Made by a program: the position numbers and the translations under genes. Shown one piece after another: positions 17,305 through 26,159 of a stretch of DNA of 64,000 bases (position 1 is the stretch's first letter; every line of letters begins with the position of its first letter). The notes under the pieces are model-generated. The model searched no databases and had not been told where the DNA came from. It saw only the letters and a list, made by a program, of their open reading frames with translations. The DNA comes from Bradyrhizobium sp. CCBAU 53421 (lineage in GTDB: Bacteria > Pseudomonadota > Alphaproteobacteria > Rhizobiales > Xanthobacteraceae), in NCBI RefSeq assembly GCF_015291625.1, contig NZ_CP030047.1:372001-436000 (forward strand), written 5' to 3'.

Positions 17305-17853
17305 ATGTCGGAACAGCTGGCTCCCACCCCATCGAGCCCCTCGACGCCGCGCATCATGCGCGGCTTCGAATACGTGCTGTTCAACAGCCGCTGGCTGATG
17401 GCGCCGTTCTATGTCGGCCTCGTGGTGGCGCTTGCGGTGCTGCTGCTGAAATTCGTGCGCATGCTCTGGGAGTTCGTCCTGCATGCGTCCGGCTACAAAT
17501 CGACCGAAGTCATCCTCGATGCGCTGGCGCTGATCGACGTCACGCTGGTCGCTAACCTCGTTCTGATCGTGGTCTTCTCAGGCTACGAGAACTTCGTCTC
17601 GCGCATCGACACGTCGGGCAATCCGAACTGGCCGATCTGGATCACCAAGATCGATTTTGCCGGGCTGAAGCAGAAGCTGCTGGCGTCGATCGTCGCGATC
17701 TCCGCGATCCACGTGCTGGAAGCGTTCCTGAACATCGATGCCGCGTTCGACGCAACGCGGATGACCTGGCTGGTCGCCGTGCACCTGGTGTTCGTGATCT
17801 CGGCGCTGTTGCTGGCGCTGTCCGATCGCTGGGGCGCCGATCACGGGGAGTAG
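17305..17853 (+). CDS. UPF0114/YqhA family membrane protein
   Basis: The product is 182 residues with four hydrophobic segments (about 35-52, 72-95, 119-140 and 153-172). The N-terminal FEYVLFNSRWLMAPFYVGLV and the central VFSGYENFVSRID are signatures of the UPF0114 (YqhA) family, whose role is unknown. It begins 25 bases after asd on the same strand and is probably co-transcribed. It is convergent with the carbonic anhydrase gene, with nine bases between the stops. Confidence 0.88.
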   Translation: MSEQLAPTPSSPSTPRIMRGFEYVLFNSRWLMAPFYVGLVVALAVLLLKFVRMLWEFVLHASGYKSTEVILDALALIDVTLVANLVLIVVFSGYENFVSRIDTSGNPNWPIWITKIDFAGLKQKLLASIVAISAIHVLEAFLNIDAAFDATRMTWLVAVHLVFVISALLLALSDRWGADHGE

Positions 17854-17862
17854 CCGGTAGCG

Positions 17863-18519
17863 CTACGCGCCGGCCTTCACGGCATCGGTGGCGCTGATGA
17901 ATTCCTTCGCGACCCGATCCAGCACGAACAGCGAGCCCTCTGCAACGCCGAAATAGGCGCCGTGCAGCTGCATCTCGCCGCTCTCGACGCGCTCGCGCAC
18001 GAACGGGAACGTCATCAGGTTTTCCAGCGAGCGGAACACCGCGGCCTTCTCGATGCGGGTAACGAAGTCCTGCATGCTCTCATGGTTGCGCTGCTCGACC
18101 ACCTCGCCCGGCTTGATGAACATCTGCATCCATTTGCCGATGAAGTCGCCGGGCGTCAGCGGCTTGATCTTGTCGACGAAGGCGCGGATGCCGCCGCACT
18201 GGGCATGGCCCAGCACCACGATGTTCTTCACTTTCAGCACGGTCACCGCATATTCCAGCGCGGCCGAGACGCCGTGGGCATTGCTGTCGGGCTGATAGAC
18301 CGGAACCAGATTGGCGATGTTGCGGACCACGAACAGTTCGCCCGGGCCGGCATCGAAGATCACTTCCGGCGAGACGCGGGAATCGCAGCAGCCGATCACC
18401 ATGGTTTCGGGAAACTGGCCGCGTTCGGACAGGTCGCGGTAGCGCGACTGTTCAGTCGGCAGCCGCTGGGTCGCGAAGGTCCGGTAGCCGTCGATCAACT
18501 GCTTCGGAAAGAATTGCAT
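17863..18519 (-). CDS. Beta-class carbonic anhydrase
   Basis: The product is 218 residues and hydrates CO2 to bicarbonate. The zinc-site motif CCDSRVSPE (44-52) supplies Cys, Asp and Arg, and GHAQCGGIR (104-112) supplies the His and second Cys. VVRNIANLVP is the conserved dimer region. This is the bacterial Can/CynT-like form with no signal peptide, hence cytoplasmic. It is convergent with the UPF0114 gene. A role in supplying bicarbonate for carboxylases is general family knowledge rather than something shown here. Confidence 0.95.
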   Translation of the reverse strand: MQFFPKQLIDGYRTFATQRLPTEQSRYRDLSERGQFPETMVIGCCDSRVSPEVIFDAGPGELFVVRNIANLVPVYQPDSNAHGVSAALEYAVTVLKVKNIVVLGHAQCGGIRAFVDKIKPLTPGDFIGKWMQMFIKPGEVVEQRNHESMQDFVTRIEKAAVFRSLENLMTFPFVRERVESGEMQLHGAYFGVAEGSLFVLDRVAKEFISATDAVKAGA

Positions 18520-18661
18520 GGCCTCTGGCTAACCACATGCTGGTGACGGGAACAAGACTTTCGGCGTGCGGCCTGAGATGATACGGCAGCGTTGAAGGAT
18601 GGTTCCTGCCGATGCCCAAACAATGGACAGTGGCGGAGCCCAAGCCCCCAGGAGAATGCCG

Positions 18662-19540
18662 ATGACCCGTCCGCGCCGCAGCCTGTTGTTCATGCCGGGA
18701 TCGAATGCACGAGCGCTGGAGAAGGCCCGCACGCTGGCGGCGGACGGCATCATTCTCGACCTGGAGGATTCCGTTGCCCCCGAGGCCAAGGCGGTGGCCC
18801 GCGAGCAGATCGCCAAGGCGGTCGCCGCCAAGGGTTTTGGCAAGCGCGAGGTGCTGATCCGCATCAACGCACTCGACTCGCCCTGGTGGGTCGACGACAT
18901 CGGCATGGCCGGCAAGGCGCAGCCGGACGGGATCCTGGTTCCGAAGATTTCAACCGTCGACGATCTCAACGCCGTCGCCGATCGCCTCAGCGACATCAAT
19001 GCCCCTGCCTCGATCCGGGTCTGGGCGATGATCGAGACCGCGCGTGCGGTGCTCGACGCCGACAAGCTTGCCGCGGCATCGAAGGATTCCGAGACCCGGC
19101 TCGCCGGCTTCGTGTTCGGGCCGAACGACATCGCGCGCGAAACCCGGATCCGGATGAAGCCGGGCCGCGCGGCGATGATCCCGATGATCACGCATTGCAT
19201 CCTGGCGACTCGCGCGCACGGGCTCGAGATCCTTGACGGCCCCTATGGCGACATCAGCAATGTCGACGGCTTTGCGGAAGAATGCGCGCAGGGCCGCGAT
19301 CTCGGCTTCGACGGCAAGACGCTGATCCATCCGAGCCACATCGATGCCTGCAACGCGATCTTCACGCCGCCGGAGGCCGAGGTCGCCGAGGCCCGCAAGA
19401 TCATCGCCGCCTTCGAGCAGCCGGAGAACGCCTCGCGCGGCGCGATCCAGCTCGACGGCCGCATGGTGGAGCGCCTGCACGCCGAGATGGCCAAGCGCAC
19501 CATCGCGATCGCGGACGCGATCGCTGCGATGGGGCATTAG
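18662..19540 (+). CDS. CitE-like CoA-ester lyase (HpcH/HpaI aldolase family)
   Basis: The product is 292 residues with a TIM-barrel C-C lyase pattern. It starts RPRRSLLFMPGSNARALEKA; IILDLEDSVAPEAK carries the metal-site acidic residues, followed by VLIRINALDSPW, WAMIETARAVL (Glu), FGPNDIA and GKTLIHPSHID. The family cleaves malyl-, methylmalyl- or citramalyl-CoA. Length and motifs fit a stand-alone CitE-like protein, not the citrate lyase subunit, since no citD/citF lies nearby. The start ATG at 18662 has AGGAG seven bases upstream; an ATG six bases earlier is too close to it. Substrate is undetermined. Confidence 0.88.
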   Translation: MTRPRRSLLFMPGSNARALEKARTLAADGIILDLEDSVAPEAKAVAREQIAKAVAAKGFGKREVLIRINALDSPWWVDDIGMAGKAQPDGILVPKISTVDDLNAVADRLSDINAPASIRVWAMIETARAVLDADKLAAASKDSETRLAGFVFGPNDIARETRIRMKPGRAAMIPMITHCILATRAHGLEILDGPYGDISNVDGFAEECAQGRDLGFDGKTLIHPSHIDACNAIFTPPEAEVAEARKIIAAFEQPENASRGAIQLDGRMVERLHAEMAKRTIAIADAIAAMGH

Positions 19541-19882
19541 TTCAGCGAAGATTGTTCCCTTCTCCCCCTGTGGGAGAAGGTGGCGCGAAGCGCCGGATGA
19601 GGGGTCCTCTCCGCAAGCGAGATTTATCCGTGCGGAGAGGAACCCCTCACCCGCACTCGCTTCGCGAGCGCACCCTCTCCCACAAGGGGAGAGGGTAAGA
19701 TCGCGCCCCAAACCTCTCCGACGCCCATGATATACCATAGCCGCGGGATTTCGGAATAATAGAAGAATGCCGCTGAATTGCCCGACGAGTCAAGGTGCTA
19801 TGCCGAACATCGGCAGCCGACGGCTACTTTGCATGGGGTTGTTTTCGATATTTTGGCGGTGCTCCCCTCCAGGGGAGGGTGA
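19541..19882. other. Repeat-filled gap after the CitE-like gene
   Basis: These 342 bases contain the long inverted repeat 19557-19695 (separate entry). An AT-richer stretch around 19725-19860 follows, and then a short dyad CTCCCCTCCAGGGGAGGG at about 19864-19881, just past the stop of the convergent glycosyltransferase gene. I see no gene in it. Confidence 0.6.
19557..19695. repeat. Long intergenic inverted repeat (CCCTCTCC... type)
   Basis: The left arm CCCTTCTCCCCCTGTGGGAG, continuing into GCGCGAAGCGCCGGATGAGG, pairs with the right arm CCCCTCACCCGCACTCGCTT, which leads to CTCTCCCACAAGGGGAGAGG. Each arm also contains its own small hairpin (GCGCGAAGCGC; CGCTTCGCGAGCG). It is of the mobile palindrome type widespread in alphaproteobacteria. 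Only one copy is in this window. Confidence 0.8.
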
Positions 19883-20674
19883 TTATATCACCCCAAACTT
19901 CTCCGCCGCCCACGCATAGAGGCTGCCCGGGATCGGCGCCTCCTTGCCGCGTCCTTTCGGCGAGATGTGCAGGCCGATGATTGCGGGATCGTTCAGGTAG
20001 CCGGAGAAATCCGACGGCTCGAAAAACAGTCTCGGCTCGGCGTGCACCGCGTAGAACGAGCGCTTCGGCAGCGCGTGCTGCAACTCGCCTTCGCGGCGCG
20101 CCAGCGCGGTCAGCGCGGCGGGGCCGTAGATCGCGATGCGGATGTCGGAGAGGCGATTGGATTTGCCGCGCAGCTTGCGCATCGCAAAGGTCACGCGGTG
20201 GCGCAGCGCCAGCCAGTCCGGCGTCAGCTCGTCCTGCTTCATCAGCGCTTCGAATGCCTGCACGATCGGATCGTCGTGCGGCAGGTACAGCACGGAGTTG
20301 CCGAGCTGCCGCGGCCGCTCCCAGGCGAAATAGGGCTTTGCCGGATCGATCTCGACCGGCCTCAAGAGCAGCACGTCGGCGTCGAGCCAGAGCCCGGCGC
20401 GCTGTGTCATCAGCCGCATCCGAAAGAAGTCGCTGAATTGCAGGATGGTCCAGTCGCGCCACGAACCGTCGCGCTCGGCCGGACGCAGCTTCTCCGAGAA
20501 CGAGTGCGGCAGCACCGCTTCGGCCGCGGCGTTGCCGATGCCATCGGGCAGGCCGGGAATTGGATCGAAGCTGTAGACGGTCACCCTGTGCCCGGCCGCC
20601 AGCTGCGAGCGCAGGCAGGTCTGGCGCAGCGCGTCCATCGAGCCGTGCCAGAAGGTGACGATGTCAGGCAGCAT
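19883..20674 (-). CDS. Glycosyltransferase with DXD motif (GT32/Lgt5-like)
   Basis: The product is 263 residues. It starts with LPDIVTFWHGSMDALRQTC, like the N-terminus of DXD sugar transferases (IPKIIH-W type). It carries SDFFRMRLMTQRAGLWLDAD, in which D98-A-D100 is the metal/nucleotide-sugar DXD motif. FAWERPRQLGNSVLYLPHDD and GLHISPKGRG fit the rest of the fold. No membrane helix or signal is visible, so it likely works at the cytoplasmic face on a surface glycan or lipid. It is an orphan here: no polysaccharide genes adjoin it. Donor and acceptor are unknown. Confidence 0.75.
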   Translation of the reverse strand: MLPDIVTFWHGSMDALRQTCLRSQLAAGHRVTVYSFDPIPGLPDGIGNAAAEAVLPHSFSEKLRPAERDGSWRDWTILQFSDFFRMRLMTQRAGLWLDADVLLLRPVEIDPAKPYFAWERPRQLGNSVLYLPHDDPIVQAFEALMKQDELTPDWLALRHRVTFAMRKLRGKSNRLSDIRIAIYGPAALTALARREGELQHALPKRSFYAVHAEPRLFFEPSDFSGYLNDPAIIGLHISPKGRGKEAPIPGSLYAWAAEKFGVI

Positions 20675-20710
20675 GCGCGTCAGCCATCAGCAGGTTAGCG
20701 AAGCGGCAAA

Positions 20711-20743
20711 GAAAAACCCCGGCGCCTGAAGGCACCGGGGCGC
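20711..20743 (-). terminator. Rho-independent terminator downstream of leuD
   Basis: Read on the minus strand, a GC stem (CCCCGG and GCC paired with GGC and CCGGGG, one mismatch, TTCA-type loop) is followed by TTTTTC. It lies about 70 bases past the leuD stop, with a family C repeat between. Confidence 0.75.
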
Positions 20744-20753
20744 GATGAAAGCC

Positions 20754-20808
20754 AAAGCGTTTTCGAGCGAAGTGGGCACCGGTTCGCGTGAAGAAAACGC
20801 GTCAAAAC
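20754..20808. repeat. Intergenic repeat family C (copy 1)
   Basis: The sequence starts AAAGCGTTTTCGAGCGAAGT and ends GAAGAAAACGCGTCAAAAC; the ends are imperfect inverts of each other. It lies just after leuD. Related copies are at 21549-21597 (inverted), 22855-22900 (degenerate) and 41233-41296 (inverted, with an insert). Confidence 0.8.
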
Positions 20809-20815
20809 TAAAGCC

Positions 20816-21418
20816 TCAAGCCCAAGCACGCTCCTTGAGTTTGGCCTCGTAGCTGTCGATCGACTTCTTCTTCTCCATCGTCAGGCCGATGTCGTCGAGG
20901 CCGTTGATCAGGCAGTGCTTGCGGAACGGATCGATCTCGAACTTGACCGTGCCGCCGTCGGGGCCGCGGATCTCCTGGTTGGGGAGATCGATGGTCAGCG
21001 TCGCATTGGCGCCGCGCTCGGCGTCGTCGAACAGCTTGTCGAGGTCCTCTTGCGACACGCGGATCGGCAGGATGCCGTTCTTGAAGCAGTTGTTGTAGAA
21101 GATGTCGCCGAACGAGGTCGAGATCACGCAGCGGATGCCGAAGTCGAGCAGCGCCCACGGCGCGTGCTCGCGGCTCGAGCCGCAGCCGAAATTGTCGCCG
21201 GCGACCAGCACCTTCGCGTTGCGATAGGCGGACTGGTTGAGGACGAAATCGGGGTTCTCGCTGCCGTCATCCTTGTAGCGCTGCTCGGAGAAAAGCCCCT
21301 TGCCAAGGCCGGTGCGCTTGATGGTCTTGAGGTACTGCTTCGGAATGATCATGTCGGTGTCGACATTGATGATCTTCAGCGGTGCCGCGACGCCTTCCAG
21401 CGTAGTGAACTTGTCCAT
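20816..21418 (-). CDS. leuD: 3-isopropylmalate dehydratase small subunit
   Basis: LeuD is the swivelling small subunit that pairs with LeuC to isomerise 2- to 3-isopropylmalate. The product is 200 residues from ATG 21418, preceded by GGGAAGAG. Motifs are [15 protein letters not shown] (about 19-33), [17 protein letters not shown] and [17 protein letters not shown], all diagnostic. A frame extending to 21562 has no ribosome site and is not used. leuC lies 3.3 kb away on the same strand with unrelated genes between, so the two subunits are not in one operon. Confidence 0.96.
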   Translation of the reverse strand: MDKFTTLEGVAAPLKIINVDTDMIIPKQYLKTIKRTGLGKGLFSEQRYKDDGSENPDFVLNQSAYRNAKVLVAGDNFGCGSSREHAPWALLDFGIRCVISTSFGDIFYNNCFKNGILPIRVSQEDLDKLFDDAERGANATLTIDLPNQEIRGPDGGTVKFEIDPFRKHCLINGLDDIGLTMEKKKSIDSYEAKLKERAWA

Positions 21419-21504
21419 CGGTGCTCTTCCCGGGCAAAAAGTGGGGATAGGGGCCGGATATCTATCGCGAATGTGACAGCGGTAAAAGGGCCATTTCTGC
21501 AAAG

Positions 21505-21534
21505 CTGGAGCTCCCATTCCGATGGGAGCTCCAG
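21505..21534 (-). terminator. Perfect 13-base hairpin between zincin gene and leuD
   Basis: CTGGAGCTCCCAT at 21505-21517 pairs perfectly with ATGGGAGCTCCAG at 21522-21534 around a TCCG tetraloop. It lies downstream of the zincin gene and upstream of leuD, both on the minus strand. The following bases have only a short T run, so a transcript-end or processing hairpin is more likely than a textbook terminator. Confidence 0.6.
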
Positions 21535-21548
21535 ATTCTTGGTTTTTG

Positions 21549-21597
21549 CGCGTTTTCTTCACGCGAACCGGGGTCCACTTCGCTTGAAAACGCTTCA
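21549..21597. repeat. Intergenic repeat family C (copy 2, inverted), overlapping a stop codon
   Basis: Read on the minus strand this is TGAAGCGTTTTCAAGCGAAG, followed by the CGGTTCGCGTGAAGAAAACG end of family C. The first three bases are the stop codon of the zincin gene at 21595, so the element's edge coincides with the end of translation. Confidence 0.8.
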
Positions 21598-21993
21598 GCC
21601 CGCATCGGCCTCAATCGCCTCCATATCGGCGTCCGAGAGGCCGAAATGGTGCCCGATTTCATGAATCAGCACGTGGCGGACGATGTGGCCGAGGGTCTCG
21701 TCGTGCTCGGCCCAGTAGTCCAGGATCGGCCGCCGGTAGAGCCAGACCAGGTTGGGGAGGCGGGCCGCGTCGCCATGGCTCTGCTGCGGCAGGCCGATGC
21801 CGTGAAACAGGCCGAGCAGGTCGAATTCGCTCTCGGCCTGCATCTCGTCGAGCACCTCGTCGGTCGGGAAGTCGTCGACACGGATGATCAGGCCCTCGCA
21901 GAGGGCCCGGAACGTCTTCGGCAGGCGCTCGAAAACCTCGTGCGCCATGGCCTCCATCTCGGCGAGCGAGGGGGCTTTTTCTGTGGTCCACAT
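21595..21993 (-). CDS. Small zincin-fold metallopeptidase-like protein (DUF1025 type)
   Basis: The product is 132 residues. It carries [11 protein letters not shown] (111-121), a zinc-binding HExxH followed by an Asp in place of the usual third His; this is the pattern of the possible zinc metallopeptidase family once called DUF1025. Upstream parts ([30 protein letters not shown]) also fit the family. There is no signal peptide, so it is cytoplasmic. Peptidase activity has not been shown for most members. The stop codon lies at the edge of a family C repeat. It is divergent from the secreted protein at 22095. Confidence 0.88.
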   Translation of the reverse strand: MWTTEKAPSLAEMEAMAHEVFERLPKTFRALCEGLIIRVDDFPTDEVLDEMQAESEFDLLGLFHGIGLPQQSHGDAARLPNLVWLYRRPILDYWAEHDETLGHIVRHVLIHEIGHHFGLSDADMEAIEADAG

Positions 21994-22094
21994 GACACTC
22001 CTTTAGCGCGAGTGCCTCGGGCCGCGCCAGCGCAGTTGACCTTGGCGGCGCAATGGGAGACCGTGCGGCCCAATAATGGGGCTTGGGTGGCGTG

Positions 22095-22421
22095 ATGAAA
22101 CGGATCGTGACGGCAACGCTGTTGGCGGTAGCAGTCGGGCTCTCGCTCCCGGTGGGAGAGGCGCGGGCGCAGAGCGCGGCGGCCGAAGCGCGCATCGGTG
22201 AGACGGCGCCGGTCGCGCGCGAGCGGGTCGTCGAGCACCGCCGGCTGAAGCGGGTGCCGATCTACCGGTCGCGGCCCGATCATTGGGAACCGGATGTCAT
22301 CCCGCGCTACAATCCCGGTCCGAACGCCGTGCGCGATTGCACCGCGACCTATGTCCAGGAGCATCGGCCGAGCGGTACCGTGATCACGCCGCGCATGAAC
22401 TGTTTCTGGCGCCCGGGCTAG
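22095..22421 (+). CDS. Small secreted protein with two cysteines
   Basis: The product is 108 residues. A Sec signal peptide (KRIVTATLLAVAVGLSLPVG) is cleaved after about ARA at residue 25. The mature chain is Arg/Pro rich and carries two Cys, in RDCTATYVQE and PRMNCFWRPG, likely joined as a disulfide in the periplasm. I do not recognise a domain. It opens a run of small exported proteins reaching to 24369. Its stop overlaps the stop of the convergent gene at 22418 by four bases. Confidence 0.72.
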   Translation: MKRIVTATLLAVAVGLSLPVGEARAQSAAAEARIGETAPVARERVVEHRRLKRVPIYRSRPDHWEPDVIPRYNPGPNAVRDCTATYVQEHRPSGTVITPRMNCFWRPG

Positions 22422-22645
22422 CTTCGCAAGCCGCGGCGCGCAAAGCCGATCAGTCCGGCAGCAACAACGATCACTGCCGCCGTTCCGTAGACCGCGAGCG
22501 CCATCAGCATTTGCGTGAGAGGGCTCGCCGTTCCCATGCCGCCGCCCGGACCTTGCGAGGCGAGCGCGACATCAACTGAAATCATGGAACCGGTGAGCGC
22601 AGCCGCGCCAAGCGCAAACCATTTGCGCGAGTTTTGTCGTGTCAT
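22418..22645 (-). CDS. Small membrane protein
   Basis: The product is 75 residues. The N-terminal hydrophobic stretch (FALGAAALTGSMISVDVALA) could be a signal peptide cleaved after ALA. A Gly-rich spacer (SQGPGGGMG) follows, then a C-terminal helix (QMLMALAVYGTAAVIVVAAG) and a basic end. No family is recognised. Coding is supported by composition and the membrane pattern, but the short length keeps certainty moderate. Confidence 0.55.
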   Translation of the reverse strand: MTRQNSRKWFALGAAALTGSMISVDVALASQGPGGGMGTASPLTQMLMALAVYGTAAVIVVAAGLIGFARRGLRS

Positions 22646-22959
22646 CGGCGATCTCCTGCGAGAGCCACCTCAAAACATACGACCATTGTCTATGCCGGGT
22701 TTACGCGCAGACACGAAAATTCACGCGGCTGAATCGGAACCTGATCGCGCCCGCGGCATTCATGATCGTGGCGCAGATTTTCACATCCCATTCACGTCGC
22801 CCGCATTCCGCTTGCGATCTGCGTCGCGGCAACGGGGGTCGATTCGAATGCTGGAGCGTTTTCGAGCGAAGCGGATACCGCCTCGCGTGAAAGCGCCTCG
22901 AGCGAGACGTTCAAGTCGTCGTTGCAAGACGTGACATCAAGGGATCAAGGAGACGACTC
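22646..22959. other. Gap upstream of the secreted His/Arg-rich protein
   Basis: These 314 bases hold the promoter of the plus-strand gene at 22960 and that of the minus-strand gene at 22418. A degenerate family C repeat lies at 22855-22900, ending about 60 bases before the start codon at 22960. I see no further gene or RNA. Confidence 0.5.
22855..22900. repeat. Intergenic repeat family C (copy 3, degenerate)
   Basis: The sequence AGCGTTTTCGAGCGAAGCGG with the following CCTCGCGTGAAAGCGCCTCG aligns with the family C unit at 20754, with several substitutions and a shortened right end. It is positioned just upstream of the gene at 22960. Confidence 0.65.
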
Positions 22960-23190
22960 ATGAAGGTGATGAAGGTTCTGGCTCTTGCGGCCGTCGGTGC
23001 CGTTATGGTTTTGGCGGCACCAGCCGAGCGCGCGAGCGCGATGTCGCTTGCGACGCCAGGCACTGCCGCAACGGTTCAGGACAACGCGAACCAGACGACC
23101 ACCCAGGTGCGCTGGGGCCGTGGATATCACCGCGGCTGGCATCGCGGACATCACCGTGGCTGGGGCCATCGTCGCCACTGGCGCCGCTGA
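22960..23190 (+). CDS. Secreted small protein with His/Arg/Gly-rich tail
   Basis: The product is 76 residues. The signal peptide (MKVMKVLALAAVGAVMVLAA) is followed by PAERASA, with cleavage near residue 27. The mature N-terminus MSLATPGTAATVQDNANQ is followed by TTTQVRWGRGYHRGW. The last 28 residues are almost only Gly, His, Arg and Trp. The tail could bind metal ions or anionic polymers. The mature N-terminus closely matches that of the protein at 23827, although their tails differ. CAAGGAGACG precedes the ATG. Function is unknown. Confidence 0.75.
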   Translation: MKVMKVLALAAVGAVMVLAAPAERASAMSLATPGTAATVQDNANQTTTQVRWGRGYHRGWHRGHHRGWGHRRHWRR

Positions 23191-23218
23191 TCGCGCGGCC
23201 TATCAGCGCAGTTGAGAC

Positions 23219-23243
23219 ACAGGCCCGTGAGTAGCGGGCCTGT
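23219..23243. terminator. Hairpin after the His/Arg-rich protein gene
   Basis: A nine-base stem, ACAGGCCCG paired with CGGGCCTGT around TGAGTAG, lies 29 bases after the stop at 23190. There is no T run, so it may terminate with Rho or protect the messenger end. Confidence 0.5.
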
Positions 23244-23317
23244 CGTCGTTCTCAGCCATCAAACCGGCAGATTCGCGCGCGCGAGATGATATCAATCGCA
23301 ATCTGCAGGAGTTGATC

Positions 23318-23644
23318 ATGATGAGATGGATCGGTGTTGCCGCTGTAGCCTGTGCGCTGGCAATGACGGCGCCGGTATCGGCAAGCGCCGCGACGTCAGC
23401 CGGGCCGCAGGCCGCGGCACCACAGCGGCAGGCCGGCAAGGCGACCGACTTCAGCGCGCAGCGCCACCATCGCCATTACCATCGTCACCATTATCACCAC
23501 GGCTACCGGCCATACTACCAGCCCTACTCCCATTACCGGCCGTACGGCTCCTATTATTACGGGCGGCCTTATTACTATCGGCCGTATCCATATGCTGCAC
23601 CGGCGCCGTTCACCTTCGGCTTCGGGTTCGGCCCGTTCTGGTGA
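23318..23644 (+). CDS. Secreted small protein with His/Tyr/Pro-rich tail
   Basis: The product is 108 residues from ATG 23318 (an ATG at 23321 is equally possible); AGGAG lies six bases upstream. The signal peptide is cleaved after about SASA at residue 25. A short Gln/Ala linker is followed by a His-rich stretch (HHRHYHRHHYHHG), a Tyr/Pro/Arg stretch and a Phe/Gly end (FTFGFGFGPFW). There are no Cys. The pattern resembles metal-binding or wall-associated low-complexity proteins. It sits between two genes that share a mature N-terminus, but lacks that motif itself. Confidence 0.72.
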   Translation: MMRWIGVAAVACALAMTAPVSASAATSAGPQAAAPQRQAGKATDFSAQRHHRHYHRHHYHHGYRPYYQPYSHYRPYGSYYYGRPYYYRPYPYAAPAPFTFGFGFGPFW

Positions 23645-23826
23645 TGCGACTGGCGGCGCTGCGCGCGTCGCCGGCATTCCCCGCTCGGAATTTTCGTCGC
23701 AGCGTTTCGCGCATTCATGGCGCATTCAGTCGGGCATCTCTAGCGTCACGCCGGGAGCGACTGCAAGCGATGAGACCGGCTGCCCTGTAGCGCGGCACCC
23801 ATCGCTGTTGTCAGGGAGGTCCGGAG

Positions 23827-24369
23827 ATGAGGGAGAGCAATCTGCGGCGTGGACTGCTGCGTCGCCTCGGTGTTGCCGCGGCCGCGGTCTTCGCCTTATC
23901 GATCGCCGCGCAGCAGCGCGCCGAAGCGCTGTCGCTGGCGAGCCCGGGCACTGTGCCCGCGGCAAAGTCCGCGGCCGATGCCCTGACGACCCAGGTTCGG
24001 CATGGCGGTGGTGGCGGCGGCCACGGCGGTGGCGGCTTTCATGGCGGTGGTTTCCACGGCGGCGGCTTTCATGGTGGTGGCTTCCATGGTGGCGGTTTCC
24101 GCGCCGCGCCGGCGTTCCATGGCGGCTATCGCTATGGTGGCTACCATCGCCACTACGGCGGATACCACCGCTTCTATGGTGGCGGATATCGTTACGGCTA
24201 TCGCCGGCACTTCCATCACCGGCGCTACTACTATGGATCGTCCTACTACTACCCGGCCTACTATCACCATCGCCGCTGCCGGGTGGTCTGGACCTATTAC
24301 GGGCCGCGCCGGATCTGCCGGCCATACTGGCACCACCGTCACTACTGGCGGCCGTATGGCTATTGGTAA
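23827..24369 (+). CDS. Secreted Gly/His/Tyr-rich repeat protein
   Basis: The product is 180 residues. An Arg-rich start is followed by a hydrophobic stretch (LGVAAAAVFALSIAA) with signal cleavage near AEA at about residue 34. The mature start LSLASPGTVPAAKSAADA, then LTTQVRHG, matches that of the 22960 protein. Next comes a glycine run, five exact GGGFH-type repeats (about residues 68-92), and a Tyr/His/Arg region. The C-terminal part CRVVWTYYGPRRIC has two Cys that could close a loop. GGGAGGTCCGGAG precedes the ATG. The role is unknown; metal or polymer binding at the surface is inference. Confidence 0.75.
   Translation: MRESNLRRGLLRRLGVAAAAVFALSIAAQQRAEALSLASPGTVPAAKSAADALTTQVRHGGGGGGHGGGGFHGGGFHGGGFHGGGFHGGGFRAAPAFHGGYRYGGYHRHYGGYHRFYGGGYRYGYRRHFHHRRYYYGSSYYYPAYYHHRRCRVVWTYYGPRRICRPYWHHRHYWRPYGYW
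24028..24102 (+). repeat. Five tandem 15-base units coding GGGFH
   Basis: The units have the form GGCGGTGGCTTTCAT with synonymous third-base changes between copies, and the last unit ends in Arg instead of His. The protein repeat is exact while the DNA has drifted, which points to selection on the peptide after an older expansion. Confidence 0.8.
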
Positions 24370-24384
24370 GGTCTGAAACGACGG

Positions 24385-24410
24385 CGGGCGCCTAGCGGCG
24401 CCCGTCTTTT
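24385..24410 (+). terminator. Rho-independent terminator after the repeat protein
   Basis: The stem CGGGCGCC at 24385-24392 and GGCGCCCG at 24397-24404 has a TAGC loop followed by TCTTTT. It lies 16 bases past the stop at 24369 and ends the run of small secreted genes. Confidence 0.82.
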
Positions 24411-24435
24411 CAGATACCCCTCGCTGAAGGGCGCG

Positions 24436-24645
24436 TTAGTCCCAGTCCTTCAGCTTCCAGGGCTTGATCTTCCACGGCGTCAGGTTCTCCATCCGCCATT
24501 GCGTCCAGCGGTCCGGCGGCCAGTGGCTGAGGCGTGAGGTTTCCTTCACCTCGGGAAGCGGATCGATGATGCGTGGTGCGGCGCGACGGCGTTTCTGCCG
24601 CGTCGCCTCACTGATCATGTCGACGAATTCGTTCTTGTCGGCCAC
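24436..24645 (-). CDS. Small basic hypothetical protein
   Basis: The product is 69 residues from a GTG at 24645, which has GGGAG seven bases upstream. An in-frame ATG at 24666 would add seven residues but lacks a ribosome site. The chain is basic and rich in Trp, Pro and Lys near its end (SHWPPDRWTQWRMENLTPWK), with an Arg cluster (RQKRRRAAPR). No domain is recognised. It precedes leuC's 3-prime end on the same strand. Moderate support comes from the start signal and composition. Confidence 0.55.
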   Translation of the reverse strand: MADKNEFVDMISEATRQKRRRAAPRIIDPLPEVKETSRLSHWPPDRWTQWRMENLTPWKIKPWKLKDWD

Positions 24646-24752
24646 GTCCGGCTCCCTACGAAGCATGTGTTCGCAAGGAGCCAGTGTGCGTGTGGCTCGT
24701 TAACGAGCCGTTTCGACAACGGCTCGAGGTTGAAGCGAAAACCGCGCTAAGC

Positions 24753-26159
<1,407 letters not shown>

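Noticed and set aside
20816..21562. Longer LeuD starting at 21562
   Set aside because: The added 48 residues resemble no LeuD N-terminus, cross a perfect hairpin, and lack a ribosome site; ATG 21418 has GGGAAGAG.
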